A stretch of DNA of 33,127 nucleotides, taken from a virus. Numbering within the stretch: the first letter of the stretch is position 1; the number at the start of each line of letters is the position of its first letter. The position numbers and the translations under genes are program-made. Positions 21,244-29,851 of the stretch are shown here, in pieces. The notes under the pieces were generated by a model that worked only from the letters and a program-made list of their open reading frames with translations, ran no database searches and had not been told where the DNA came from. The DNA lies in IMG/VR virus record IMGVR_UViG_3300033153_008243, positions 1-33,127 of that record; one strand, given 5' to 3'.

Positions 21244-22221
21244 ATGAGTACGATACTTTGGTATGCCCTCTTGTTCGCGGCCGTCCGCCTGGTCTTCAGG
21301 CAGAACGCCGTGATAAACACCGGGCTGTTAGCGAAAGGTGTGCGCAGCGAGTTCTTCGAGAGATTCAAAGCGACCCCGACCCTTTTTCAGGACCTATCGA
21401 CGCGCATGGTGTCGACCAGTGATGCCGAGACCTACAGGTGGCTCGGCACGGTTCCGCAGATGCGAGAGTGGGGCACGGGCCGAAAAGCGAAAGGGATTCG
21501 TTCGGAAGGCTTCAACGTCGAGAACATGAAATATGAGGCGACGATTGAGGTCGACCGTGACGAGGTCAGCGACGACAAAACGGGCCAGATCAAGATGCGT
21601 ATCGCCGATCTCGCGCCGCACGCGGCGACGCACAAGGATTATTTGCTCGCCCAACTGCTGATCAACGGTGCGTCGGCTGGCTTCAACAGTTACGACGGCG
21701 TGTCGTTCTTCAATGACGCGCACGTCAGCGGCGTTAGCGGCAACCAGGACAACGACCTGACGCCGGCCGCCGTCAGTGCCAGTGCGCCAACGACGGCGGA
21801 GTTCAAGACGGCGTTGCAGGCGGCGATCGCCCAGATGCTCGGCTTCAAGAACGACGAGGGCGAACCGGCAAACCTCGCCGCGAGTGGCCTGGTGTGCCTG
21901 GTCCCGCCGACGATGCTGTTCGCTGCCATGGAGGCGGCCAATGCGGTGATCATTGCGAATACGAGCAACGTCCTGTCCGGCATCGCCCGCATCGAGCCGT
22001 TCCCGTGGCTGAGCACGGCCTCGACGTGGTACCTGCTCAAGACCGACACCGCTGTCCGGCCGTTCATCTTTCAGGATCGTGAGCCGATCGAGTTCGGCTC
22101 GCTGACGGAAGACAGCGAGGAAGGCTTCAGGCGAGAGAAGCTCCTGTTTGGCGTGCGCGCGCGTTATCGCCTGACCTACGGATATTGGCAGTACGCGATC
22201 AGGAACGTTTTCACCCAGTAG
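21244..22221 (+). CDS. Major capsid protein (Mu T-like)
   Basis: 325 aa from ATG 21244, with AGGAGA nine bases upstream. TPTLFQDLSTRMVSTSDAETYRWLGTVPQMREWGTGR (about 47-83) is the signature N-terminal part of Mu-like T capsid proteins, followed by FNVENMKYEATIEVDRDEVSDD and PTMLFAAMEAAN (beta-rich shell part). The N-terminus starts with a hydrophobic segment (ILWYALLFAAVRLVF) before the typical start, as in the decoration protein, an odd shared feature. Full length for the family (Mu T 305 aa). Confidence 0.85.
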   Translation: MSTILWYALLFAAVRLVFRQNAVINTGLLAKGVRSEFFERFKATPTLFQDLSTRMVSTSDAETYRWLGTVPQMREWGTGRKAKGIRSEGFNVENMKYEATIEVDRDEVSDDKTGQIKMRIADLAPHAATHKDYLLAQLLINGASAGFNSYDGVSFFNDAHVSGVSGNQDNDLTPAAVSASAPTTAEFKTALQAAIAQMLGFKNDEGEPANLAASGLVCLVPPTMLFAAMEAANAVIIANTSNVLSGIARIEPFPWLSTASTWYLLKTDTAVRPFIFQDREPIEFGSLTEDSEEGFRREKLLFGVRARYRLTYGYWQYAIRNVFTQ

Positions 22222-22272
22222 CGATCGGCCGGCGACGGCTGACGTAGTGAGACTGTGACGCAGTGACACCAT

Positions 22273-22310
22273 GCCGGCGGGGTCGACCCGCGGCCCCGCC
22301 GGCTCAACTT
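22273..22310 (+). terminator. Strong hairpin after capsid gene, terminator candidate
   Basis: GCCGGCGGGG (22273-22282), 11-base loop, CCCCGCCGGC (22294-22303), then TCAACTTT. The stem is a perfect 10 bp, GC-only. The following T run is broken, so termination may be partial; partial stops after the capsid gene are common in phages. Confidence 0.5.
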
Positions 22311-22324
22311 TGAGGAGAACGAAC

Positions 22325-22534
22325 ATGGCCAAGAAGACACACCAATCATCGCCAACAAGCAGGCCGCCGGGGACCATATTGGACGGTGCCACTCACGGTC
22401 CGCAGGTGAAGCTTGACAACCCGTCGGGCGAGGCCCGGCTGCGCAAGCTACTGCGCCTGTCGCGTGACGTGTCGCTGGAGCGATTGTGTGCCGAGGCGGC
22501 GGATGTGGTCGAGGAGCTTCGAGCGAAGAAGTGA
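22325..22534 (+). CDS. Small basic protein after capsid
   Basis: 69 aa, GAGGAG seven bases before ATG 22325. Flexible N-terminus (AKKTHQSSPTSRPPGTILDG) and a helical basic/acidic C-terminus (RLRKLLRLSRDVSLERLCAEAADVVEELRAKK). No family recognised. Position between capsid and gp36-like gene suggests a head accessory role. Confidence 0.6.
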   Translation: MAKKTHQSSPTSRPPGTILDGATHGPQVKLDNPSGEARLRKLLRLSRDVSLERLCAEAADVVEELRAKK

Positions 22535-22541
22535 TTGACGC

Positions 22542-22991
22542 ATGATGACTTTCGCAACCAACTCAGATGTCGAAACACGGATCAAGGGCGGCACCGATGC
22601 GCTTGAAGCTGTGACCGAGTCAACGCCGTACAGCGCGGACAAGGTGACGGCGGCTCGCGAGAAGGCTCACGGTTTGATCCTCGGCAAGGTCGGCGTGCGG
22701 TACGCGATTCCAGGCGACCTGAGCGGCTACCCGGCACTGCAAACGCTACTACGTGAGTTCGAGCTCGACCTGGTCGAGTTCGAACTGTGGACCGGTGCGC
22801 AAACGGAGGTTCCCAAGGCGACCACCCGCAAACGGGGCTACACGTGGAAGTATCTGTGCGAGGTGGCCGACGGCACGGCAACGCTGCCGGCGGCGCCGGA
22901 GCTGCCGGCGACCGACCAGGTGGATAACCAGGGAACCGTGGTCGGTCCGGAGCGCGTGATGACGCGCGATGATCTGGACGGAGTGTTCTAG
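22542..22991 (+). CDS. Mu gp36-like head completion protein (DUF1320)
   Basis: 149 aa. FATNSDVETRIKGGTDALEAVTES (N-terminal helix), then the helix pair KVTAAREKAHGLILGKVGVRYAIP and LQTLLREFELDLVEFEL, which follow the DUF1320/gp36 pattern of head-tail adaptors. The C-terminus has PERVMTRDDLDGVF. Two ATG codons (22542, 22545) compete for the start; a ribosome site is not obvious. It follows the small protein after the capsid by seven bases. Confidence 0.75.
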   Translation: MMTFATNSDVETRIKGGTDALEAVTESTPYSADKVTAAREKAHGLILGKVGVRYAIPGDLSGYPALQTLLREFELDLVEFELWTGAQTEVPKATTRKRGYTWKYLCEVADGTATLPAAPELPATDQVDNQGTVVGPERVMTRDDLDGVF

Positions 22992-22994
22992 TGC

Positions 22995-23540
22995 ATGGCG
23001 GTACAGATCAAAGTCACGGTCGACGATCGCAGGGTGCGCAAGATGCTCACCACGACGCTCGAACGCACCGGCGATTTGTCTCAACCGCTCGGCGAGCTCG
23101 GCCTGTGGATGGTCCGCGACGCCGGGCGTCGACTGCGCGCGCGAGGCAGCGAGGAGATGACCGGCAAACTACGCGCCTCGCTGAACAGCAAGGCCGATGC
23201 CAAGAGCGTGTCGATCGCCTCGCCACTGGGCTATGCGGCCGTCCAGCAGCTCGGCCACGAGGGCATTACGCCGAAGCCGCCGCACAGTTACCTGGCAATC
23301 CCCATACTGGACCGCTTGCGGCGGCGCGACATCTGGCCGAGCGATCTGCCGGACGACGTGTTGCACTTCGGCGGCTGGTCACGCAAGGGCAACCCGCTGC
23401 TGCGCGGTCCCGACGAGAAGCCGTGGTACGTCCTGGTCAAAGAAGTCAAGATCGACGTCGAGCCGTACCTCGTATTCGGTGGTGCGGCGGTGGCGTTTTT
23501 GAAACGGCGATTAACCAAATGGTTGAAGTTCAATGCCTAA
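22995..23540 (+). CDS. Mu G-like virion morphogenesis protein
   Basis: 181 aa. Begins MAVQIKVTVDDRRVRKMLTTTLERTGDLSQPLGELGLWMVRDA, then the signature YAAVQQLGHEGITPKPPHSYLAIPILDRL (75-105) of phage virion morphogenesis (PF05069) proteins, which cap head-to-tail joining or tail completion. C-terminus is beta-rich (KPWYVLVKEVKIDVEPYLVFG). Overlaps the following gene by eight bases. Confidence 0.8.
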   Translation: MAVQIKVTVDDRRVRKMLTTTLERTGDLSQPLGELGLWMVRDAGRRLRARGSEEMTGKLRASLNSKADAKSVSIASPLGYAAVQQLGHEGITPKPPHSYLAIPILDRLRRRDIWPSDLPDDVLHFGGWSRKGNPLLRGPDEKPWYVLVKEVKIDVEPYLVFGGAAVAFLKRRLTKWLKFNA

Positions 23541-24033
23541 CGTCCTGACTGACATTCGAGAAGCGGTGGAAACCGCCTTCGCGCCGATGGCCAGCGAAAG
23601 CGTGGTCGCCAGGCTGCTGACCTACGACGTGGCCCATGCAATCAATTTTAGTGACCCGACACTGAACATACGCAAGTGGCTGGTGGTGTTGCCGGCCGGC
23701 GGGCCGAGCGATCCGCATTACTCCAGCGCGCGCGTGAAGTTGACCCGAAAGTTCTTTGTGGGGTTCAACGTACCGGTCGAGAACATGGATGTGACTCTGC
23801 TGGAGACCGTTGAACTGGCGGCGATTGGTTGCATTCAGGACGCCGACGCGGCGGTGCGTGCCGTCTCGGCCGCCATTCTCGATGTTCGCTGGAAGACCGG
23901 CGAGTACCAGCTATATCAGAAGAACAAAGAAAAAATGGACACAGGAGGTCCCGCGATGTGGACGTCGTTCGCGACCGTCGAGGTTGACGTCGTGGTGCTC
24001 AAGAGTGAGGTGGCTTCATGGAAACCAACGTAA
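23533..24033 (+). CDS. Probable tail terminator / Mu gp37-like protein
   Basis: 166 aa, beginning MPNVLTDIREAVETAFAPM, followed by a central beta domain (NIRKWLVVLPAGGPSDPH, ARVKLTRKFFVGFNVPVENMD) and a C-terminal beta strand (TVEVDVVVLKSEV). The size, helical N-terminus and place between the G-like gene and tail tube fit a tail terminator or Mu gp37/DUF1834 protein that ends tail polymerisation. Family assignment is by position and layout. Confidence 0.55.
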   Translation: MPNVLTDIREAVETAFAPMASESVVARLLTYDVAHAINFSDPTLNIRKWLVVLPAGGPSDPHYSSARVKLTRKFFVGFNVPVENMDVTLLETVELAAIGCIQDADAAVRAVSAAILDVRWKTGEYQLYQKNKEKMDTGGPAMWTSFATVEVDVVVLKSEVASWKPT

Positions 24034-24302
24034 AGACAAAAACCGTCCGCCTGGTCGACGGACGTAAGGGCGGATTCGTTAATCGGCTCAACCGGCGCGT
24101 GACGCCTTACGACCTGGTCGAGACAGACGAAGAGACGGCGGCGTTGCTCATCAAACTCGGCGATTTCGAAGCCGCTTCGACGCCGCGACCAAGGCCAGTC
24201 GAACCGGCAGTGAAAAAGGGTAATCATCCGCCGGCGCCGGCGCGTGTGGCCGCCGGGTTCGAGGCGAAGCCGGCGGCCGAGAACGGTAAGGTCAGAGAGT
24301 AA
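24018..24302 (+). CDS. Small connector protein, function unknown
   Basis: 94 aa, overlapping the previous gene by 16 bases, with GAGGTGG before ATG 24018. N-terminus METNVKTKTVRLVDGRKGGFVNRLNRRVTPYDLVETDEETAALLIKLGDF is a compact domain; the C-terminus is proline/alanine-rich. Position suits Mu gp38/DUF2635-like small tail genes, but similarity could not be judged. Confidence 0.55.
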   Translation: METNVKTKTVRLVDGRKGGFVNRLNRRVTPYDLVETDEETAALLIKLGDFEAASTPRPRPVEPAVKKGNHPPAPARVAAGFEAKPAAENGKVRE

Positions 24303-24374
24303 AGACGGTCGCCGCCGTATACGTAACGGCGTAACAGACCAGGGCCGCCAGGTCCAAGCTCACGGAGGAGCGAT

Positions 24375-25268
24375 ATGGGAATTCATGGTAACGATGAAAT
24401 CGTAAGGTTCTGTACCGAGACGACGCGCGGCGAACTGCCCGGCGCGCCGAGCTGGCAGACGGTTGACTTGCACGGCGCGGGGTTTCGTGGCAATGAGGCG
24501 CGCGAGGCGCACGAGTCATTTCGTAGTTCGACGTTTCCGCATTTGACGCAGGTGATCAAAACGGCCAAGAACGCGTCGCCGTCGTTGGTGACGCCGATCT
24601 TTCCGTTGACGGCGCAGGCGTTCCTGGAGCCGGGCTACAAGCGCACCAGCGGCGTGCTGGACAGCCGCACGTTCCAACATAAGAAGGGGAGTATCGAGGA
24701 GGTCGGCTACCTGGGTTGCGTCGTAAATTCGATGCGCATCCCGTTCGGCGCCAATAGCGACCCGGTGCTCGTCACGCAGGAAATGATGGCGCTCAGCTAC
24801 GACGATACCGTCACCGGCATCACAGCCGGTGCCTATCCAGGCAGTACCACGGACCTCACACCGTTTATGGGTCACAAGACCGTGGTGACGATCGGCGGCG
24901 TCGATTACGACAACCTCGAAGGGGTCATCATTTGCGAAAACAATCTTGTCGTGCCGGGAGTGGGTACAACGGGGTTCCCCATCGCGATCAAGGATGGCAC
25001 GCAGCGGTGGGGGATCGAATTGCGCGAGAGTCAGGAAGGCAGTGACCGGCTCGATTCACTGCGCGGCGACAGCACGGTCGCCGTCGTCATCACGATAAAA
25101 ACCGGCGCAGGCACCGAGGCGGTCTCGTTCACGATGGCCGAGGTGCACATCCTTGAGGCAACTGAGGATGCCGCCGAGATCGGGGACGACATTCAGGTGC
25201 CACTTGTCGGTGTCGCCGAGAAGCCGTCCGAAGCCGACCCGGTCGTCGTCGCCTATACAACTACCTAA
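24375..25268 (+). CDS. Probable tail tube (major tail) protein
   Basis: 297 aa, with GGAGGAG before ATG 24375. Predominantly beta, with SLVTPIFPLTAQAFLEPGYKRTSG, RTFQHKKGSIEEVGYLGCVVNSMRIPFGA and TVVTIGGVDYDNLEGVIICENNLVV, the pattern of siphophage tube proteins that form stacked hexamers. It precedes the chaperone and tape measure, as tube genes always do. No sheath gene is present. A C-terminal segment of about 50 residues may be a beta decoration. Confidence 0.7.
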   Translation: MGIHGNDEIVRFCTETTRGELPGAPSWQTVDLHGAGFRGNEAREAHESFRSSTFPHLTQVIKTAKNASPSLVTPIFPLTAQAFLEPGYKRTSGVLDSRTFQHKKGSIEEVGYLGCVVNSMRIPFGANSDPVLVTQEMMALSYDDTVTGITAGAYPGSTTDLTPFMGHKTVVTIGGVDYDNLEGVIICENNLVVPGVGTTGFPIAIKDGTQRWGIELRESQEGSDRLDSLRGDSTVAVVITIKTGAGTEAVSFTMAEVHILEATEDAAEIGDDIQVPLVGVAEKPSEADPVVVAYTTT

Positions 25269-25284
25269 ACGAGGAGCATGTTCC

Positions 25285-25728
25285 ATGGCGAAGTTCAAGA
25301 TCAAAGAGCTCGAACAGTGGGAGACGTTCACGACCAGGTCCGGCGAGGAGATCAGGCTAAAAGTGCGGTCGTTAGGCCGAACGGCTCAGATCGAAGCATC
25401 GGCGATCGTGCGCCTCGACCCGACCCGGCTGGCCGAGGTCGACGAGCTGCTGCGTCGCGACGGTGTCGTCGACTGGGACGGCGTCCTCGCTGACGACGGC
25501 GAGCCCATCAAGTTCTCGCTTGGCATGCTGGATACGCTCCTCGGCATCGAGGATGAGATGGCCGAAAAAGTGACGGCGTGCCTGGCTCGCCTGTCCGGGC
25601 TCACCGTCGAAGAGCAAACATCCGAAGGCGGTGAACGCCCTTTGGAGAGTTCGAGCGCGCCGTCATCGATATCCAACTCGACTGCGGACAGCTCGCCGCC
25701 CGAAGCGGGATCCCCTTCGGGTGGGTGA
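25285..25728 (+). CDS. Tail assembly chaperone, short form
   Basis: 147 aa, with GAGGAG ten bases before ATG 25285. Residues 1-115 form a compact domain (FKIKELEQWETFTTRSGEEIRLKVRSL, DEMAEKVTACLARLSGLT). After codon 118 the zero-frame tail is Ser/Pro-rich and less conserved in appearance. Location between tube and tape measure plus the downstream frameshift identifies it as the G-type chaperone that aids tape-measure folding and tube assembly. Confidence 0.75.
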   Translation: MAKFKIKELEQWETFTTRSGEEIRLKVRSLGRTAQIEASAIVRLDPTRLAEVDELLRRDGVVDWDGVLADDGEPIKFSLGMLDTLLGIEDEMAEKVTACLARLSGLTVEEQTSEGGERPLESSSAPSSISNSTADSSPPEAGSPSGG

Positions 25729-25865
25729 TCGAGTACCCGGAGACGTGGTGCAAGCACCTTGCCGAACGGCTGGCCGAACGAGAAGCGACCGAGCGGAAGA
25801 GGGAACGCGCCGAATGGGCTGCACGGATGAAACGCCTACGACTTGAACGGGCACTACGAGGCTAA
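25638..25865 (+). CDS. Frameshift extension of the tail chaperone (GT-type)
   Basis: In zero frame the mRNA carries the heptamer C-CCT-TTG (25638-25644), an exact X-XXY-YYZ slip site. A -1 slip enters a frame open to TAA at 25863-25865, encoding about 73 more residues: GEFERAVIDIQLDCGQLAARSG, then a Trp-containing part and a long charged helix (ERLAEREATERKRERAE). The fused product would be about 193 aa. This frame lacks its own ribosome site and start, and its coding quality is clearly better than the zero-frame Ser/Pro tail. Confidence 0.75.
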   Translation, partial: PFGEFERAVIDIQLDCGQLAARSGIPFGWVIEYPETWCKHLAERLAEREATERKRERAEWAARMKRLRLERALRG

Positions 25866-25866
25866 G

Positions 25867-28029
25867 GTGGCTGACCAGGGACTCAAGTATACGATCAGTG
25901 CGACGGACAAAAGCAAGTCCGTCTTGCGCGGCACGCTCGGCGAATTGGACAAATTCCGCAGCAAAGCCACCAGCATTCTGATGGCGCCGTTCCGGGCGAT
26001 GACTTCGCTGAAAGGTCTCGGCCTGCAGACCAATATCCGACTGGTTCAGTCGATGGTCGGCCAGCTCGACTCGTTCATCGATCGCGGCGCACGGATGGAC
26101 GCGACACAGAAATCATTCGTCGCCCTGACCGGCCGAAGCGAGCAGGCGTCGATGCGGCTGGCCAGGCGGCTTCAGGAGCAAAGTAACGGCGCGCTGACCC
26201 TGGCCCGTTCGATGGAGCTGGCCAACCGCGGTCTGTCGTCGGGCATGAGCGCCGGCGACATCGGCACCACGTTTGACTTCATCAGCAAAAAAGCGTTCAC
26301 AACCGGCACTCGGCTGGAATCGGCATTAGAGAAAGTGATGACCGGCCTGATTCGCGGGTCGACACTGTTTCTCGACGACTTCGGCGTATTGGTCGACGGC
26401 GTCGAGCAGGTCCGGCGTGACTTCGACGCGATCCACGGCAAGAACGCGTTCGATCAACTGACGCCGGCGGCACAGAAGGCTGAGATCGTCCGCGCAGCGA
26501 TTGCGGACATGAACCGGCAGATGTCAGCGTTCGGCGTGACCGGAAAAGAGTCGGCGTTTCAATGGGCACGCATCAAATCGTCACTTAAAGGGAGCCTCGA
26601 CTATCTCGCTGCCGCCGCCGTGAAGTCCGACGCCATTCGCGGCATCCTTGCCGATGCGTCATCACTGGTGACGGATATCGCCAGTGGCCTGGAGGGCAAG
26701 GATGCCGGAAAGACGTTGCAGATGCTGGCCGGCGGCGCGCGCAAGGTTCTCGGAGCGGCATTGACGGACGCCGGGCGACTGTTGATTAAAGGTGCGATCG
26801 AATACGTGCCCAAGTTGCTTCATGGACTATTTGAAGCCGCGAAACGGTTTGCGTCCTACCTCGGCGATCTCCTGAAAACCGTGGCGCAGGGCCTGGTGGC
26901 GAGCGTGAAGTTGCTGCTCGATCGAACGGGACTCGTTGGTCTCACGGAAGAGCAGCGAGATGAGGCCAAGAAACGCGCAAACGCCAAGCTACCCGGTCTG
27001 CCCGGTTTCGGCGACCTGGGCAAGTGGCTTGGGGCCGGCGGTGGTAAGCCTTTTGCCGAGACGACCGGTGCGTGGGCTGACATGGTCGACCGGTTCAAGC
27101 ACAGTGGCTTCGGTAAAGACGACATGGAGAAACAGTCCGGCGCCGCGCGAGGCAATCGCACCTTCTACGAGCGTCGGAGTCTTGAACGCGAACGCCTGGG
27201 GATCGATCGTGAGTTGGCCTCGCTGCAACGTCGCGGAGGCGGTGCGTATTCGGTGTCTGAGGTGCGGCACGGAAGGGACGTGTTCGCGCGTGACTTGCAG
27301 GAGAATCCGGAGCTAGCTCGACTGAGCGGCAAGGATCGTCATGCGCGGTTGACGAATATCCTGGCCGAAGAGCGAGCCGCGAGGATGAAGCAGTTACAGG
27401 AACGTAAGCGGTTGATCGGCGAGGAGATGGTGCGTGCCAATCAGCCGAAAGCGGCGGGGGCGGTACCGATGCCGGCGCCAAAGGCGATCGCGATCGACCT
27501 GGAGGCGGTCGGACAAAAAGGCGGGGAAGTTCTCGGTCATTGGCTTGACGTGATCGGCAATGGCTTAGCTTCGATGTACAAGAAGCTCTTCCCCGACCGG
27601 CTCATGCTGATGGGGGCGAAAGGTCTTCCTCTGGAGATGAAGAGTGAGCCTGCACCCACCACGCAACCGGCCGCGATGCACAGCGGATCGCCCGGCGAGA
27701 TCCGCGCCAAAAAGGCGTCTGAATGGCCGGACCCCACCTTCGGCATCGGTGATCGGATTGGGGCTGCGATGTCAGCGCTCTTTGGCAATTTTACACCTGA
27801 CTTCCCGCAAGTCACCCCGCCGACCAGCAGAGAGGACCTCATGGATCGCTACGGCGCCGATGCCGCGCACCCTCGCGGCGGAGCTGGCGACCAGGCGATT
27901 GAAACAGCGGCGACGGCGTCAGCCGAATCGGCCGAACATCTGCGCGTCGCATCGGAAACGATGCTCTCTAGTGCGAGAGCCAGCAGCCGCGCGGCGAAAG
28001 AGCTGACCCAACAGGTGGGGATGATCTGA
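25867..28029 (+). CDS. Tape measure protein
   Basis: 720 aa from GTG 25867, with GAGG five bases before it and directly after the chaperone stop; TTG 25843 would overlap the chaperone extension. Long helical chain: TISATDKSKSVLRGTLGELDKFRSKATSILM, a central region with hydrophobic segments (about 250-380; KSLLIKGAIEYVPKLLHGLF type) and disordered Gly/Pro/charged C-terminal parts (about 560-660). It sets tail length and is ejected with the DNA. At about 1.5 angstrom per residue the tail would be roughly 110 nm, an estimate from family behaviour. Confidence 0.8.
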   Translation: MADQGLKYTISATDKSKSVLRGTLGELDKFRSKATSILMAPFRAMTSLKGLGLQTNIRLVQSMVGQLDSFIDRGARMDATQKSFVALTGRSEQASMRLARRLQEQSNGALTLARSMELANRGLSSGMSAGDIGTTFDFISKKAFTTGTRLESALEKVMTGLIRGSTLFLDDFGVLVDGVEQVRRDFDAIHGKNAFDQLTPAAQKAEIVRAAIADMNRQMSAFGVTGKESAFQWARIKSSLKGSLDYLAAAAVKSDAIRGILADASSLVTDIASGLEGKDAGKTLQMLAGGARKVLGAALTDAGRLLIKGAIEYVPKLLHGLFEAAKRFASYLGDLLKTVAQGLVASVKLLLDRTGLVGLTEEQRDEAKKRANAKLPGLPGFGDLGKWLGAGGGKPFAETTGAWADMVDRFKHSGFGKDDMEKQSGAARGNRTFYERRSLERERLGIDRELASLQRRGGGAYSVSEVRHGRDVFARDLQENPELARLSGKDRHARLTNILAEERAARMKQLQERKRLIGEEMVRANQPKAAGAVPMPAPKAIAIDLEAVGQKGGEVLGHWLDVIGNGLASMYKKLFPDRLMLMGAKGLPLEMKSEPAPTTQPAAMHSGSPGEIRAKKASEWPDPTFGIGDRIGAAMSALFGNFTPDFPQVTPPTSREDLMDRYGADAAHPRGGAGDQAIETAATASAESAEHLRVASETMLSSARASSRAAKELTQQVGMI

Positions 28030-28430
28030 TGGCGCTGCTTCTGAAATTCGGTGGTCAGCAGCTCGGGACCGAGCTCTATCTGCAACGACCAAGCGTCGAA
28101 CGATTGGTTCCCCCGGTCGAGGACGACGGCGTCGGCCGAGACGTGGCGTTGCTGACGGAAACGGGGCCGAACCTGATCTGGCGTCCGACGTTCATCCTCT
28201 GGCACGAGGCGTCGGACAATATCGCGTTCGTCAAGTGGATGCTGCGCATGGCTCGGTTGATGCGCGCCGGGCGACACAACGTGACCGTGTGGAACAATTC
28301 GACCTTGAAGCTGACCTATCCGAACTGCGCGTTCGTGCGATTCGATCGGCCTATGCCGCGAGATGCGGCGCAGGAGCGGTTCAGCGCGGATGTCGCAGCC
28401 TACTTTATCACGAACGAGGAACCGCGTTGA
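28029..28430 (+). CDS. Small tail-tip protein
   Basis: 133 aa, start overlapping the tape measure stop as TGATG. It has a beta-rich body (LLLKFGGQQLGTELYLQRPSVERLV, NLIWRPTFILWHEASDNIAFVKWMLRM, RHNVTVWNNSTLKLTYPNCAFVRF). Position after tape measure suggests a distal-tail or tail-tip component. No family was recognised from the sequence. Confidence 0.55.
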   Translation: MALLLKFGGQQLGTELYLQRPSVERLVPPVEDDGVGRDVALLTETGPNLIWRPTFILWHEASDNIAFVKWMLRMARLMRAGRHNVTVWNNSTLKLTYPNCAFVRFDRPMPRDAAQERFSADVAAYFITNEEPR

Positions 28431-29851
28431 TGGCCGAGTATCAACTATCAATCAATGGTCGGCGCGTCACCACGCGCGGCATTGCGCCGGAAGCGACGCT
28501 GGAAAAAATCACGGTTCGGTATGCTGAGCCGCGTGAGCTGGTATTTAAGTACGCCGGCGAAGACGCCCTGATGAATGCCGAGATTGAACTCCAGGTCGAC
28601 GGTACGGTGCGATTCTTCGGTCACGTCCTCGATCGTAGTTACCCCGCTGGTCTGGTTGGCGGCACGATGCTATACACCGCTTACGGCCTTGAAGAAAAAG
28701 CCGGCGGTATCTCGCTAGTCAATACATTGAACAACTTTCCCGTCTATCGGCTTCTGGGCCTTAACATGTTGCAGATGTTTGCGCGGCTGGTCGACGACAC
28801 ACTTAGTCAGGAGTTGCGGGACCTGGGTGTCGAGCCGGAGTTCGTCGGGCTGACGACGGATCAGTTGCCGCCGATCACGCTGCGAGGCAACACGCTCGGC
28901 GAGGCGATGTACGTGATGACTGGTGGTGTGCCGGGGTTCACCTGGCTGATCGACCCGTCCACGCGAAAGTTCCTCGTGGTCAACGTTTTCGACGTGCCAT
29001 GTGTCACCGTGACGATCGGCGATGACGCCGTTCCGCACCGCGACATGCAGATTCGCGAGTCCCTGCGCGACCGCGCGACTGCTATCGTCATGATCGGTCA
29101 GGCAAACAGGGAGGTGGTCGAGCGAGCTTATTCGTTATCGCCGGCGTGGAACACCTCGCTCGAATCGGATTGGACGATTGATGCCGGGCAGACCGGCGCT
29201 GGCGAGATGGCTGACGTGTTTCGCAGGTTCGATTTTCGGCCGGTAGCCGGCGAGGTGTTGTACGATGAGATGATCGAGCTTCGCCAGGAGGTCGACACCG
29301 AAGACGGACCGGCTGAGTATTCTATCGACATCGCGCATCTGGATCCGGAGGGGTACGTCTGGTCAAAGTCACCTATGGTGCGCCCAGTCCCGCCCCACCG
29401 GGCGAATAAGCCGAACGCTCGCCTAAAGGGTAAGTCGAAGCCGCCAATCGGCGCGATGCTCGTCTACCGCACCGTCATGGATACGGAGGCGCCGTGGATG
29501 AACTGCCCACCTACCGGGTACTCGGGCACCGCTTTCGATATCTACGGCCTCCAACGGGCAAAAGTAGTCTATGAACCGAACAATGACAACATCACGCGGT
29601 CGCGCGTTATGCGGATGCACGCCGCTCACTGCGACGTTCTTTACGAAGGAACGGTCCCGTTGGTGGGGGAGGTGCCGGAAGATCTGTGGAACCTCAGCCG
29701 GCGGATCAGCATCGCCAAACGCGATGGCGTGACCGGGCTGGAGAACGCGAAGGCCGTGCTTCGCGAGATTGAATACAATTTTCGATCGAACCGCACCACG
29801 CTGCAACTCGGGGGGGACAAGTCGCTGTTCACCGGGGAGGGCATGAGCTGA
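28430..29851 (+). CDS. Probable baseplate hub / tail-tip protein
   Basis: 473 aa, start overlapping the previous stop as TGATG. Beta-rich throughout: LSINGRRVTTRGIAPEATLEKITVRYAEPRELVFKYAGED, GTVRFFGHVLDRSYPAG, and VPGFTWLIDPSTRKFLVVNVFDV. The N-terminal 110 residues resemble the beta-barrel domain of gpD/gp27-like hub proteins, although this is a weak match. It is the largest protein after the tape measure, the usual place of the hub. An alternative is a tail fibre receptor module. Confidence 0.5.
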   Translation: MAEYQLSINGRRVTTRGIAPEATLEKITVRYAEPRELVFKYAGEDALMNAEIELQVDGTVRFFGHVLDRSYPAGLVGGTMLYTAYGLEEKAGGISLVNTLNNFPVYRLLGLNMLQMFARLVDDTLSQELRDLGVEPEFVGLTTDQLPPITLRGNTLGEAMYVMTGGVPGFTWLIDPSTRKFLVVNVFDVPCVTVTIGDDAVPHRDMQIRESLRDRATAIVMIGQANREVVERAYSLSPAWNTSLESDWTIDAGQTGAGEMADVFRRFDFRPVAGEVLYDEMIELRQEVDTEDGPAEYSIDIAHLDPEGYVWSKSPMVRPVPPHRANKPNARLKGKSKPPIGAMLVYRTVMDTEAPWMNCPPTGYSGTAFDIYGLQRAKVVYEPNNDNITRSRVMRMHAAHCDVLYEGTVPLVGEVPEDLWNLSRRISIAKRDGVTGLENAKAVLREIEYNFRSNRTTLQLGGDKSLFTGEGMS

